DNA of 64,000 nucleotides from AP-15 sp963703665 (GTDB lineage: Bacteria > Pseudomonadota > Alphaproteobacteria > ATCC43930 > CGMCC-115725): NCBI GenBank assembly GCA_963703665.1, contig CAVPFB010000003.1, positions 496,001-560,000 of the forward strand, written 5' to 3'. The notes beneath the pieces were generated by a model, which saw only the letters and a program-made list of their open reading frames with translations, had not been told where the DNA came from and did not search any database. The stretch's first letter is position 1; each line of letters starts with the position of its first letter. The translations under genes and the position numbers were made by a program. Shown piece by piece: positions 1 through 8,753 of the stretch.

Positions 1-59
1 GCAACGAGTTGATTTGGAAGGGCGGCAGATCAGCCCCGCTCGGCGCGCACACCCCGCCG

Positions 60-1062
60 TTACGGGACGAGCAAAATCTTGCCGATGTGTTTGCTCGATT
101 CCATCAGCCGGTGCGCCTCGGCAGCCTCGACCAGCGGGAAAGTCCTGTAGGTGCAGGGGCGCAATTTCCCCGCCGCCCATAGCGGCCAGACGTTCTCCTT
201 CAACGCCGTGACGATCGCAGCCTTCTGCGCGACGGTGCGCGAGCGCAAGGTCGAGCCGGTGACGGTCAGGTGCTTGCGCTGGATCAGGCCGAAATCGGCC
301 TCGATCCGGGTCCCGCGCATCAGCGCCACAAAGCACAACCGGCCCTCGTGCGCCAACAGGTCGAGCTCGCGCGGGATGTAGTCGCCGCCGACCATGTCGA
401 AGATCGCATCGACCCCCCGCCCGTTGGTGAATTCCTTGCCGACCTTTACAAAATCCTCGGTGCGGTAGTTGATCGCGACATCGGCGCCGTAGTCGCGACA
501 GGCGGCGCATTTCTCGTCCGAGCCCGCGGTTGCCAAGACCTTGGCGCCGAACGCCTTGGCGAGCTGGATCGCGGTGATGCCGATGCCGCTCGACCCGCCC
601 TGCTGCAGAAACACCTCGCCGGCTTTCAGGTGGATGCGGTCGAAGACGTTGGTCCACACCGTGCAGAAGGTCTCCATCAGCCCGCCGGCATCGACCAGGC
701 TCACGCCGTCAGGCACCGGCAGGCATTGCACCGCCGGGACCGCGGCGTATTCGCCGTAGCCGTCGCCGATCATCAACGCGCAGACCGAGTCGCCGACCCG
801 CCACGCGGAAACGCCCTCGCCCAGCTTGACCACGGTGCCCGAGCATTCGAGCCCTGGTATATCCGGGGCGCCGGGCGGCATCGGATAGCGGCCCAGGCGC
901 TGCAGGCAGTCGGCGCGGTTGACCCCGGAAGCGGCGATGCGGATCAGCACCTCGGCCGCCTTCGGCTCCGGCACCGGCCGGGTCGCCGGCACCAGCACCT
1001 CCGGCCCGCCGGACTCTCTCGATCGCGATCACGGTCTGGGTCGCGGGAATGTTGGCGAGCAC
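60..1062 (-). CDS. NAD(P)H quinone oxidoreductase, PIG3-like MDR family (frameshifted near the start)
   Basis: This is a medium-chain reductase of the quinone oxidoreductase/PIG3 type, expected to reduce quinones with NADPH in the cytosol. The main frame (60-998) carries the GroES-like half (SGVNRADCLQRLGRYP, IPGLECSGTV) and the Rossmann half (GGSSGIGITAIQLAKAFGAKV), and ends in the family-typical KILLVP. The first residues (LANIPATQTVIAIE) lie in another frame, starting at GTG 1062 with GAGGAG eight bases upstream. The frames join at a GA-dinucleotide run at 1013-1020, so a two-base loss or one-base gain there would restore one protein of about 330 residues. No catalytic zinc cysteines are seen. 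The family call is confident; the substrate is unknown. Confidence 0.8.
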
Positions 1063-1267
1063 GGCAAGAACTCCTCGGATCAGCGAAAGCCGGCGGTTTT
1101 ACATGAGGCCTCGGGCCGTCGGCATCTGGGGCCTTGGGCCGTCGGCCGCGACGGCAAAAGTGCAGAGGGCAGCACGAGGGAACAACTGGCCCCCATCAGC
1201 AGGCAGCGCCGATGCGACCCCGCGCCGGCCGGGGCGCCGCGTGCAACAGGATCCAGCACGCCCAACG

Positions 1268-1579
1268 CTACTCCCAGTAGCCGGCAGCGGCGGGAAAGAC
1301 GGGATGGCAGCGCGTCGCCTGGGGTGCGCCGTCCAGCGTATCCGCGGCCGCGCGCCAGACGGCGTAGTGCGGTGCGGCCCGATGCGCCTCCAGTGCCGCC
1401 TCGTCGCGGTAGACCTCGAAGAAGTAGTAGACGTTCTGGTCTTGCGCATCCTGCAACACGTTGAAGCGCAGACAACCCGGCTCGTCGCGCTCGGAACCGA
1501 GGGCATCGACCTCGATCGCTTTGAGAAACCGCTCGCGCTCGTCGGGCTTGACCCGGACCTTCACCCACATCGCCAGCAT
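1268..1579 (-). CDS. antibiotic biosynthesis monooxygenase (ABM) domain protein
   Basis: A 103-residue single-domain protein of the ABM/YgiN-like dimeric ferredoxin fold. Members are cofactor-free quinol monooxygenases or heme-degrading enzymes. Visible marks are the first strand MWVKVRVKPDERERFL, the GCLRFNVLQD strand and the NVYYFFEVYRDEAALEAH segment. ATG 1579 is chosen because AAAGGACG lies just upstream; the open frame extends further up but with unconvincing residues. The gene is transcribed toward the quinone reductase at 60-1062, so a shared role in quinone or aromatic chemistry is possible but only inferred. Confidence 0.8.
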   Translation of the reverse strand: MLAMWVKVRVKPDERERFLKAIEVDALGSERDEPGCLRFNVLQDAQDQNVYYFFEVYRDEAALEAHRAAPHYAVWRAAADTLDGAPQATRCHPVFPAAAGYWE

Positions 1580-1725
1580 GCCACGTCCTTTCTGTCGGCC
1601 AATCGAGCTCACCGGGCGCCCCGCGCTCCGGCCCGGGCCTTGCCCGAGCCCGGATTTTACGCGAACCGCGGGGCCATAGAAACGGCTACCGCGCGCCAAC
1701 ATGGCGTTGAACCGTCGTTTGCGAG

Positions 1726-2064
1726 TCAACCAGCCTCACCCGGCCACCACTTGTCTCCCGATCGCAGCAGCGGCGCCACCTCGACCGCAAATTCGTTGTC
1801 GACCGAATATTCGTAGCAGCGGATATGGTCGGCCTCGGGATGAGCCGCGGTGATCGCGGCGAGCGCGTCGGCCAAGGTCTCGAAATCGCCTGTGTATTGC
1901 AGCCGGCTGTTCCACACCCCGCGCCACGCTCGGCTCAACCGCCCGATCGTGGCCTCGTTGGTCTCCGGCATGCGATCAATATAGGCGGTAATCTCGATGC
2001 CGACTGGTGCTGAGTCACGCGTCTCGTCGCGGGTAATCTCGACCCGAAAAACCTGGTACGCCAT
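1726..2064 (-). CDS. hypothetical protein, 112 residues
   Basis: I do not recognise this family. The protein is small, acidic and soluble, with no signal peptide or membrane segment. It begins MAYQVFRVEITRDETRD and ends near KWWPGEAG. The alternating strand/helix pattern, an aromatic-rich middle (WRGVWNSRLQYTGDF) and the length would fit a small alpha/beta domain. Codon use is like that of its high-GC neighbours, and GAGGCG sits just before the ATG. It is 147 bases upstream of the ABM monooxygenase on the same strand and could share its transcript. Confidence 0.55.
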   Translation of the reverse strand: MAYQVFRVEITRDETRDSAPVGIEITAYIDRMPETNEATIGRLSRAWRGVWNSRLQYTGDFETLADALAAITAAHPEADHIRCYEYSVDNEFAVEVAPLLRSGDKWWPGEAG

Positions 2065-2243
2065 CGCCTCAGTTTATGCCGTGCCGGCACCGCGCGATAG
2101 ATCTCGACCGGCGACGCATATTCGCGTTCGCAAATTGGCCTCGCAACAGCGATTCAAAAGATCATCGCCGACACGCCCTACGCTTGCTAAACCATAGATC
2201 GCCGTCGAAGCCCGATACCGTCGGATGATTGGAGGGAAGTGCC

Positions 2244-3704
2244 ATGACCCGACCAAGCCGCACAACAGGCTGGATCATTGCATCGCTGAGCGTGTTGATC
2301 ATGGCCATCGGCCACGCCGATGCCCAGCAGGCTCCGCAGACGCCACCCCCGAACCCGTATCTGATGGGAACTCAAGGTTACTATCAGGGGCCACGCGGGC
2401 TGACCAGCTACATGCCGGTGGCCATCACCGAAAGTTTTTCATCGCTGATGGCCCGGCTGTCCGGGGAGAAAGCCCGGGTCGAGGCCGAGCACACGGCACT
2501 TCTTCAAGAGCGCTACGACCTGAGCGACCGCCCGGCTCCGGGAGTCTTCATGGACCGGACCAAGCCGGTGCAGGAAGGCGTGCGGGTCAAATTGCCGCCG
2601 GGGATGACCTGGGAGAGGCTCGCGGCGATGACCCCGGACCAGATCCGCGACCAGAACCTCTATCCGAAGGGGTTCTATCCCTTGCCGCATCCCAAGCATC
2701 AGGAGGGCGGCTTTGTCTTTCCGCATTTCGTGATCGATGCGATCAAGCGCCAGGACGGGCGGGATCTGACCCGGTTCGACATCGATTTCGATCTGCCCGA
2801 CCGGTTCCTCGCCGAGTTTCCCCCGGCGATGTACCTGACGCCGCGCCCCGATCTCGGCGACGTCTCCCAGGGCAAGCTCGTGTCGCTGACCAATTATTAT
2901 CAGCTGTTCAACGGCCTCTTGACCCCGAGGCAGCTGGAAGGGTTGCGCCTGCTGCTGACGCCCTTTCCGCAGCAGCAGTTCAACGCCACGGAGGATCGCC
3001 GCTCTGAGATTCCGAGCATCGGCTCGGCCTGCTTCGACTGTCATTCCAACGGCCACCAGAACGGCGCAACCCATGAAGCCCCTGATACCCGCCCACAATG
3101 GTTCCGCCATCGCCTCAAGACGCTATCGCTTCGGGGCCTGAATATTCAGCGCCTGTTCGGCTCGCAGCGCGCGCTGAAGACGGTAGAGGATTTCACCGAA
3201 TTCGAGCAGCGCACGGCGTATTTCGACGGAGACATCGTGGAGGCCACAAAGAAGGGGGTGAACCCGCTCGAGCGCGGTAGCGAGGTCGACTTCATGGCCG
3301 ATTTTCAGGAGATGCTGAACTTTCCGCCGGCGCCCAAGCTCGACGTCTTCGGCAAGCTCATCCCCGCGAAGGCGACCCAGACCGAGATGCGCGGCCAAGC
3401 GGTATTTTTCGGCAAGGGTCAATGCGCCAGCTGTCACCAGCCGCCGTTCTACACCGACAATCTGATGCACGATCTCCAGACCGAGCGCTTTTTCAAGCCG
3501 GTCATGATCAACAACATGATGGCGATCGGCGACGGCCCGATCAAAACTTTCGCGTTGCGCGGAGTGAAGGACAACCCGCCCTATTTGCACGACGAGCGGC
3601 TGTTGACCCTGGACGACACCGTCGAGTTCTTCAACCTGATCCTCGGCACCCAGCTGGCACCGCAGGAGAAACAGGATTTGGTCGCCTTTCTGCGCGCCCT
3701 TTAG
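2244..3704 (+). CDS. periplasmic di-heme c-type cytochrome, cytochrome c peroxidase-like
   Basis: A 486-residue exported protein. Residues 1-28 form a signal peptide ending near HADAQQ. Two covalent heme motifs are visible: CFDCH at about residue 263 and CASCH at about 394, the second starting a cytochrome c domain (MRGQAVFFGKGQCASCH, then a FALRGVKDNPPYLHDERLLTLDD segment) as in the C-terminal half of MauG/cytochrome c peroxidase proteins. Such proteins reduce peroxide or pass electrons in the periplasm. ATG 2244 is preceded by GGAGGGAAG; an upstream in-frame TTG is less likely. No other cytochrome or maturation gene is adjacent, so the partner is unknown. Confidence 0.8.
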   Translation: MTRPSRTTGWIIASLSVLIMAIGHADAQQAPQTPPPNPYLMGTQGYYQGPRGLTSYMPVAITESFSSLMARLSGEKARVEAEHTALLQERYDLSDRPAPGVFMDRTKPVQEGVRVKLPPGMTWERLAAMTPDQIRDQNLYPKGFYPLPHPKHQEGGFVFPHFVIDAIKRQDGRDLTRFDIDFDLPDRFLAEFPPAMYLTPRPDLGDVSQGKLVSLTNYYQLFNGLLTPRQLEGLRLLLTPFPQQQFNATEDRRSEIPSIGSACFDCHSNGHQNGATHEAPDTRPQWFRHRLKTLSLRGLNIQRLFGSQRALKTVEDFTEFEQRTAYFDGDIVEATKKGVNPLERGSEVDFMADFQEMLNFPPAPKLDVFGKLIPAKATQTEMRGQAVFFGKGQCASCHQPPFYTDNLMHDLQTERFFKPVMINNMMAIGDGPIKTFALRGVKDNPPYLHDERLLTLDDTVEFFNLILGTQLAPQEKQDLVAFLRAL

Positions 3705-3799
3705 ACGAGAGTGCGCCATCCTCCTGCCCGCCTGTACCCGGTCGGATGACACGTGCAATCATGCCGCCGGATCTCAGTTTGCCGGAAGGAGAAAACACC

Positions 3800-3912
3800 A
3801 TGTCCGAACACGGCGCCGAGGCGATGCGGGGGGTTTCGTGGCCGTCGAACGGGCTCTCCGAGGTGCCGTCCTGGTCTACACCGATCCGGAGCAATACCGG
3901 CTCGTGCAGTGA
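3800..3912 (+). CDS. possible 37-residue protein or gene remnant with a G-run shift
   Basis: A strong ribosome site (GGAAGGAG) precedes ATG 3800. The frame reads MSEHGAEAMRG and then hits a run of six G at 3819-3824. Adding one G continues it as GFVAVERALRGAVLVY and TDPEQYRLVQ, ending at TGA 3910-3912. Without the change, the frame runs into the hairpin repeat just downstream. It may be a short real gene with a homopolymer miscount, or the surviving piece of a larger gene cut off by the repeat. No family is recognised. Confidence 0.25.
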
Positions 3913-3913
3913 G

Positions 3914-3995
3914 CGTAGGGCGTGTGAGCGAAGCGTAACCCGCCGGGACGGTCACGAAATGATGGCAGGTTGCGCTGCGCTTCACCCGCCCTACG
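3914..3995. repeat. imperfect inverted repeat (REP-like intergenic hairpin)
   Basis: The arms CGTAGGGCG...AACCCGCC (3914-3944) and GGCAGGTTGCG...CGCCCTACG (3964-3995) are imperfect inverted copies around a 19-base loop. This CGTAGGGCGGGT / ACCCGCCCTACG type of element is widely dispersed between genes in proteobacterial genomes. It sits between the cytochrome and oxalyl-CoA decarboxylase genes and may act as a mobile REP/MITE or an mRNA-end structure. Confidence 0.7.
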
Positions 3996-4042
3996 GTTTG
4001 GCATAGAAGGCTGGGTACGCAGGGCTAAAGGCGGTGGGCGAG

Positions 4043-5743
4043 ATGAGCGCAGAGGATATGCCTGGGGATGTGACCGACGGCTTTCACCTGGTGGTGGAGG
4101 CGCTGAAGCTGAACGGGGTCGACACGATCTTTGGGGTGGCCGGCATCCCGATCACCGATCTCTTGCGGTTGGCGCAGAATGAAGGGATCCGATACCTCGG
4201 CTTTCGGCATGAGCAGTCGGCCGGGAATGCGGCGGCGATCGCCGGGTATCTGACGCAGAAGCCGGGCATCTGCATGACGGTCTCGGCCCCCGGCTTTCTG
4301 AACGGGATGGTCGCCTTGGCCAACGCCACGACAAACTGCTTCCCGATGATCATGATCAGCGGGTCGAGCGACCGGGCGATCGTCGATCTCGAGCAGGGCG
4401 ATTACGAGGAGATGGACCAGCTCGCCGCCGCGCGGCCCTATGCCAAGGCGGCCTACCGCGTCAGCCGCCCGCAGGACATCGGCATCGGCGTGGCACGGGC
4501 GATCCGCGCCGCCCTCTCGGGGCGGCCGGGCGGCGTCTATCTCGACCTGACCGCCGAGGTGCTCGGCGCGGCGCTCGATTCGGCGACGGCGAAGAAGTCG
4601 CTGGTCGAGGTCGTCGACCCGGCGCCGCCGCAGCCCCCGGCGCCGCAATCGGTCGCGCGCGCGCTCGAATTGCTGGCGAACGCCCGGCGCCCATTGGTCA
4701 TCCTCGGCAAGGGTGCGGCCTATGCGCGGGCGGACCAGGAGATCCGCTCGTTTATCGAGACGACCGGCATCCCGTTCCTGCCGATGTCAATGGCCAAGGG
4801 CCTGCTGCCCGACGACCATCCGCAGTCGGCCGCCGCCGCGCGCTCGTTTGCGATCGGCCAGGCCGACGTGGTGATGGTGGCGGGGGCGCGGCTCAATTGG
4901 CTCTTATCGCACGGCCGGGCGCCATTGTGGTCCGAAGGCACCCGGCTGATCCAGGTGGACATCCAGGCGACCGAGATCGACAGCAACCGCGCGATCGCCG
5001 CACCGGTCGTCGGCGACATCAAATCGGTGTTCGCGGCGTTCAACGCCGCGCTGAAGCCGGGGCAGATCAAACGCCAGGCGGCATGGATGGACGAGATGGC
5101 CAAGCGCAAACAGCAGAACGTCGAACGCATGGCCGCACGCCTCAACGCCGATCCGAGCCCGATGAATTTTTCGAGCGCATTGCGCGCGGTGCGCAACGCA
5201 CTCGCCAGCCAACCCGATGTCTACATCGTCAACGAAGGCGCCAACACGCTCGATTTCGGCCGCAACATCATCGACATGGCTCTGCCGCGCCATCGGCTCG
5301 ACAGCGGCACCTGGGGTGTCATGGGCATCGGCATGGGCTATGCCATTGGCGCGGCGGCGGTGACCGGCAAGCCGGTGGTCGCGATCGAGGGCGACAGCGC
5401 CTTTGGTTTCAGCGGCATGGAGATCGAGACGATCTGCCGCTACGAGCTGCCCGTCACGACGGTCATCTTCAACAATAACGGCGTTTACCGCGGCGACGCG
5501 CCCGGCAGCGCCTACTCGCCGACCGGCCTCCTGCGCGACGCGCGCTACGAAAAGATCATCGAGGCGTTCGGCGGCGCCGGCTATCACGTGACCGACACGC
5601 CGAGCCTCACCAACGCTTTGAGCGAGGCGCTGGCGTCGGGCAAGCCGGCGCTGATCAACGCCGTCATCGACCCGACCGCCGGCACCGAGAGCGGGCACAT
5701 CCAGAGCCTCAACCCGCGGAGTGCTGCTGCCCAGAAGAAGTGA
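4043..5743 (+). CDS. oxc: oxalyl-CoA decarboxylase
   Basis: A thiamine-diphosphate enzyme that converts oxalyl-CoA to formyl-CoA and CO2 in oxalate breakdown. The length of 566 residues matches the family. The N-terminal pyrimidine-binding domain shows GVDTIFGVAGIPITDL and the conserved glutamate in FRHEQSAGNAAAIAGY. The C-terminal domain has the ThDP motif GDSAFGFSGMEIETICRYELPV ending NNNGVYRGD (split here for length), and the family-typical tail GTESGHIQSLNP. ATG 4043 follows GGGCGAG; GTG 4034 and ATG 4058 are alternatives. The formyl-CoA transferase gene (frc) that usually accompanies it is not in this window, so CoA activation must be encoded elsewhere. Confidence 0.93.
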   Translation: MSAEDMPGDVTDGFHLVVEALKLNGVDTIFGVAGIPITDLLRLAQNEGIRYLGFRHEQSAGNAAAIAGYLTQKPGICMTVSAPGFLNGMVALANATTNCFPMIMISGSSDRAIVDLEQGDYEEMDQLAAARPYAKAAYRVSRPQDIGIGVARAIRAALSGRPGGVYLDLTAEVLGAALDSATAKKSLVEVVDPAPPQPPAPQSVARALELLANARRPLVILGKGAAYARADQEIRSFIETTGIPFLPMSMAKGLLPDDHPQSAAAARSFAIGQADVVMVAGARLNWLLSHGRAPLWSEGTRLIQVDIQATEIDSNRAIAAPVVGDIKSVFAAFNAALKPGQIKRQAAWMDEMAKRKQQNVERMAARLNADPSPMNFSSALRAVRNALASQPDVYIVNEGANTLDFGRNIIDMALPRHRLDSGTWGVMGIGMGYAIGAAAVTGKPVVAIEGDSAFGFSGMEIETICRYELPVTTVIFNNNGVYRGDAPGSAYSPTGLLRDARYEKIIEAFGGAGYHVTDTPSLTNALSEALASGKPALINAVIDPTAGTESGHIQSLNPRSAAAQKK

Positions 5744-5795
5744 ATATTGCCGCAGGCTACCCGGCAAAGGTCCCAACGGTTTCGCGGCGGAGCAA

Positions 5796-6101
5796 TCAGC
5801 GCGCTAGGATAGCCTTATCTCGCTTATCATCGATCCACTCCCAAACCGTCCTCGGGGCGGAGCCCCACCTATCTGACTCGGCCGAAGTATCGATCTGGAG
5901 AATGATGACCGATCCGTTCGGCCCGATCAGCGGTTTCACCAGCTCGTTCAAATGCACGGCGCTGTCGGAGGTCCATACGTACCAATTAAAATCGTTGAGA
6001 CGCAACCAGTCCCCCGCGAAATCGAAGGCTTTTTCCAGACGCGCTTGATCGAGCGGCCCGTCCGGACGGATACCGACGTGAAAGAGTTTGTAGGCGATCA
6101 T
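5796..6101 (-). CDS. small protein with possible Cas2/SinR-like ferredoxin fold
   Basis: A 101-residue protein starting IAYKLFHVGIRPD. A first strand, a helix (LDQARLEKAFDFAGDW), then WYVWTSDSAVHLNELVKPLI and a strand SVIILQID follow the order seen in SinR/VapD/Cas2-like ferredoxin folds. No nuclease aspartate is obvious, and there is no CRISPR array nearby. Its ATG overlaps by one base (TAATG) the stop of the membrane protein upstream on the same strand, once a shift in that gene is repaired, so the two are probably co-translated. The fold assignment is an inference. Confidence 0.4.
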   Translation of the reverse strand: MIAYKLFHVGIRPDGPLDQARLEKAFDFAGDWLRLNDFNWYVWTSDSAVHLNELVKPLIGPNGSVIILQIDTSAESDRWGSAPRTVWEWIDDKRDKAILAR

Positions 6102-6474
6102 TATTCGGATTTCCTGGTATCCGGTTCCAGAACCGGCTCGTTCTCGATGCTGGGGATGGTCCTGGCGGGTCCATCTGGCGCCACTGAATCAGCTCGGCGC
6201 CTTCCAGTAGCGCAATCCCTGGATTACGGTTTGCAAACCAGAACGTACTTGCAAGATAGGCCATCACCACGACTACGATCAAGATCGCAAGGACAAAGGG
6301 GTAGATGGGGTTGCTCGACGTCCACGCAATCCCGCCAGCAATTCCACCTAAAGTGAGAACAGTTGCGAGGGCTACATAGCTCGTCTTTCCGACCACGCCT
6401 CGGGCTAGCCGAATGCGATCCAAGCTCGTAGCGTTGACGCCAGACTGATCGAGCGCCCGACGGATAGGGTTCAT
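6101..6474 (-). CDS. small two-helix membrane protein (frameshift near 6172)
   Basis: The first ~100 residues contain two hydrophobic segments (TSYVALATVLTLGGIAGGIAW and YPFVLAILIVVVVMAYLAST, each near 20 residues) and then LLEGAELIQWRQM. From there the annotated frame runs on into the next gene as low-complexity sequence. A one-base shift after ATGG/ACCC at about 6172 gives instead ARTIPSIENEPVLEPDTRKSE and a TAA at 6101-6103 that overlaps the next ATG. That tidy ending argues the shift is an artefact. No family is recognised; it is likely an inner-membrane partner of the downstream small protein. Confidence 0.5.
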
Positions 6475-6603
6475 GCCAGGGTTTTACAAATGGATGCGAG
6501 AACGTGGGGCTTGCCAACAAAGCTATCGAGGGACGGCGGATAATCCAAATCCGAGCGCGAGGCCAGCCCTGTAGGAGATCGGCCGCGATAAGGGCAAACG
6601 AGC

Positions 6604-7854
6604 ATGATACTAGGGGTTGCGGGAAAGGACACGGTCGAGGCCGATGCGGATGCGCGCCGCGGGTCACCGTTCGAAGTGTTGCGGGTGTTCTTCCGCCTCG
6701 GGCTGACCTCGTTTGGCGGGCCGGTGGCACATCTCGGCTATTTCCGGGCCGAGCTTGTTCAGAAGCGCCGGTGGGTCGACGAAGCGGCCTTCGCCGATAT
6801 CGTCGCGCTGTGCCAATTTCTGCCCGGGCCGGCGAGCAGCCAGACCGGGATCAGCCTCGGCCTGCTGCGCGCTGGCTTGCCGGGTGCTTTCGCCGCGTGG
6901 CTCGGCTTCACCATGCCGTCGGCCGTGGCGATGATCCTGTTCGGCTACGGCGTGACCCGGTTCGCCGATCTCGGCCATGCCCCCTGGCTGCACGGGCTCA
7001 AGATCGTCGCGGTGGCGGTGGTGGCGAACGCGGTGTGGGGCATGGCGCGCAACCTCGCCCCCGACCGCCCGCGCGCTACGATCGCGATCGGCGCCGCGAT
7101 CCTGGCGCTCGCCATCCCGTCGGCGGCGGGCCAGATCGGCGCGATCGCCGCCGGCGGCGGCATCGGCTGGCTGCTGCTGCGCGATGGCGCGGCGCCGCGC
7201 GAATGGGCGCCGCTGGCGATTCATCTGCCGCGCGCCTTGTCGGTGGCCGCGGCAATCGCTTTTTTCGCGCTGCTGATCGGGCTGCCGATTGTCTCGGCCA
7301 CGGTGCCGTCGCATCCGCTAGCGCTGGTCACCGCGTTCTACCGCTCGGGCGCGCTGGTTTTTGGCGGCGGCCATGTCGTGCTGCCGCTGTTGCAGTCCTC
7401 GGTGGTGCCGCCCGGATGGGTGACCAACAACGCGTTTCTCGCCGGCTATGGCGCGGCGCAAGCAGTGCCCGGGCCGCTGTTTACGTTTTCCGCCTATCTC
7501 GGCACGGTCATGGGGCCGAGCCCCAATGGCTGGGCCGGCGGGCTGATCTGCCTCGCCGCGATCTTCCTGCCGTCTTTTCTACTGCTGATCGCGGCGTTGC
7601 CGTTCTGGGACGGGCTGCGCCGGCGGCCCGTCGTGCAATCCGGGCTGCGCGGGGTCAACGCCGCGGTGGTCGGGGTGCTGCTGGCGGCCCTCTACCACCC
7701 GGTCTGGACCAGCGCGATTCTGAGCCCGGCGGATTTCGCCATCGCCATCGCGGCGTTCCTGATGCTGGCGCTGTGGGCGGTGCCGCCTTGGCTGGTCGTG
7801 GTGCTGGGGGCGCTGATGGCGACCGGTGTTGCGTGGCTCCCCGGTTCGGGGTAA
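6604..7854 (+). CDS. chrA: chromate efflux transporter, ChrA family
   Basis: A 416-residue inner-membrane protein made of two homologous CHR domains, the long-chain form of the family. The N-terminal half has FGGPVAHLGYF and the QFLPGPASSQ motif; the C-terminal half has FGGGHVVLPLL and AVPGPLFTFSAYLG. About ten hydrophobic segments alternate with short loops. Members export chromate using the proton gradient, giving chromate or sulfate-analogue resistance. There is no chrB regulator next to it, so regulation is unclear. The creatininase gene follows after 42 bases in the same direction. Confidence 0.92.
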   Translation: MILGVAGKDTVEADADARRGSPFEVLRVFFRLGLTSFGGPVAHLGYFRAELVQKRRWVDEAAFADIVALCQFLPGPASSQTGISLGLLRAGLPGAFAAWLGFTMPSAVAMILFGYGVTRFADLGHAPWLHGLKIVAVAVVANAVWGMARNLAPDRPRATIAIGAAILALAIPSAAGQIGAIAAGGGIGWLLLRDGAAPREWAPLAIHLPRALSVAAAIAFFALLIGLPIVSATVPSHPLALVTAFYRSGALVFGGGHVVLPLLQSSVVPPGWVTNNAFLAGYGAAQAVPGPLFTFSAYLGTVMGPSPNGWAGGLICLAAIFLPSFLLLIAALPFWDGLRRRPVVQSGLRGVNAAVVGVLLAALYHPVWTSAILSPADFAIAIAAFLMLALWAVPPWLVVVLGALMATGVAWLPGSG

Positions 7855-7896
7855 GCGACGGGGCGCAATTTTGCCGGCACCGGGGGGTAGCGGCCA

Positions 7897-8691
7897 ATGG
7901 CGAGGGGACTGCTCGCTCTATATGTTCTGCTGATCGGCATGGTCGCGGCGCATGCCGCCTCGCCGCCGAGCCTGTATCTCGAAATGCTGACCTGGCCCGA
8001 ACTGCGGGACCAGATCCAGGCCGGCAGGACCACGGTCCTCGTGCCCATCGGCGGGACCGAGCAGAACGGCCCGCAGATGGCGTTGGGCAAGCATAATGTG
8101 CGGGTTCATGTGCTGGCCGCCAAGATCGCCGCCGCGCTCGGCAACGCCTTGGTGGCGCCGGTCATCGCCTATGTGCCGGAGGGCAATGTCGACCATCCGG
8201 AAGGGCATCTGAAGTTTCCCGGCACGATCACGATTCCGGTCGGCGCGTTCGAGCAGACCCTCGAATACGCAGCGAAGAGCTTCAAGCTCGCCGGCTTCCG
8301 CGACATCGTCTTTTTGGGCGACCACGGCGGCTACCAGAAGGCTGACGAGGCGGTCGCCCAGCATCTCGACCGGGAATGGGCGGCAACCCCGGTGCGCGCC
8401 TTCGCCATGACCGAATATTACCGCGCGAGCGAAGACGAGTTCGGACAATTGCTGAAGAGCAAAGGCTACAGCGCGGCCGAGGTGGGGACCCATGCCGGCC
8501 TCCTCGACACCTCGCTGATGATGGCGGCAGACCCCAGCCTGGTCCGCAGCGAGCTGTTGGGCGAAACCAAGCCCGGCGACGGGACCCATGGCGATCCTCG
8601 CCGTTCCAGCGCCGCGCTCGGTCAGCTCGGTGTCGATCTGATCGTGACCAGAACCGTCGCCGCCATCAGGGACGACATCGCCCGCCGCTGA
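7897..8691 (+). CDS. exported creatininase-family amidohydrolase
   Basis: A 264-residue protein with an N-terminal signal sequence (to about residue 20, VAAHAASPP), unusual for a family that is mostly cytosolic. The creatininase metal-site motifs are present: GGTEQNGPQMALGKHN (Glu and His ligands), EGHLKFPGT, and GDHGGYQ, with VGTHAGLLDTS later. Family members hydrolyse cyclic amides such as creatinine or FAPy intermediates at a two-metal centre. The export signal suggests periplasmic action on an unknown amide. It may share a transcript with chrA upstream and the propeller gene downstream. Confidence 0.85.
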   Translation: MARGLLALYVLLIGMVAAHAASPPSLYLEMLTWPELRDQIQAGRTTVLVPIGGTEQNGPQMALGKHNVRVHVLAAKIAAALGNALVAPVIAYVPEGNVDHPEGHLKFPGTITIPVGAFEQTLEYAAKSFKLAGFRDIVFLGDHGGYQKADEAVAQHLDREWAATPVRAFAMTEYYRASEDEFGQLLKSKGYSAAEVGTHAGLLDTSLMMAADPSLVRSELLGETKPGDGTHGDPRRSSAALGQLGVDLIVTRTVAAIRDDIARR

Positions 8692-8753
8692 CGAACGGGA
8701 GCACTCGGCGCCGCCGCGGTCGTCGTCTTCCACATTTGAATTCGGAGGGTTCC

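Noticed and set aside
5796..6101. Cas2 of a CRISPR system
   Set aside because: The fold may be similar, but there is no cas1, no array and no clear catalytic aspartate.
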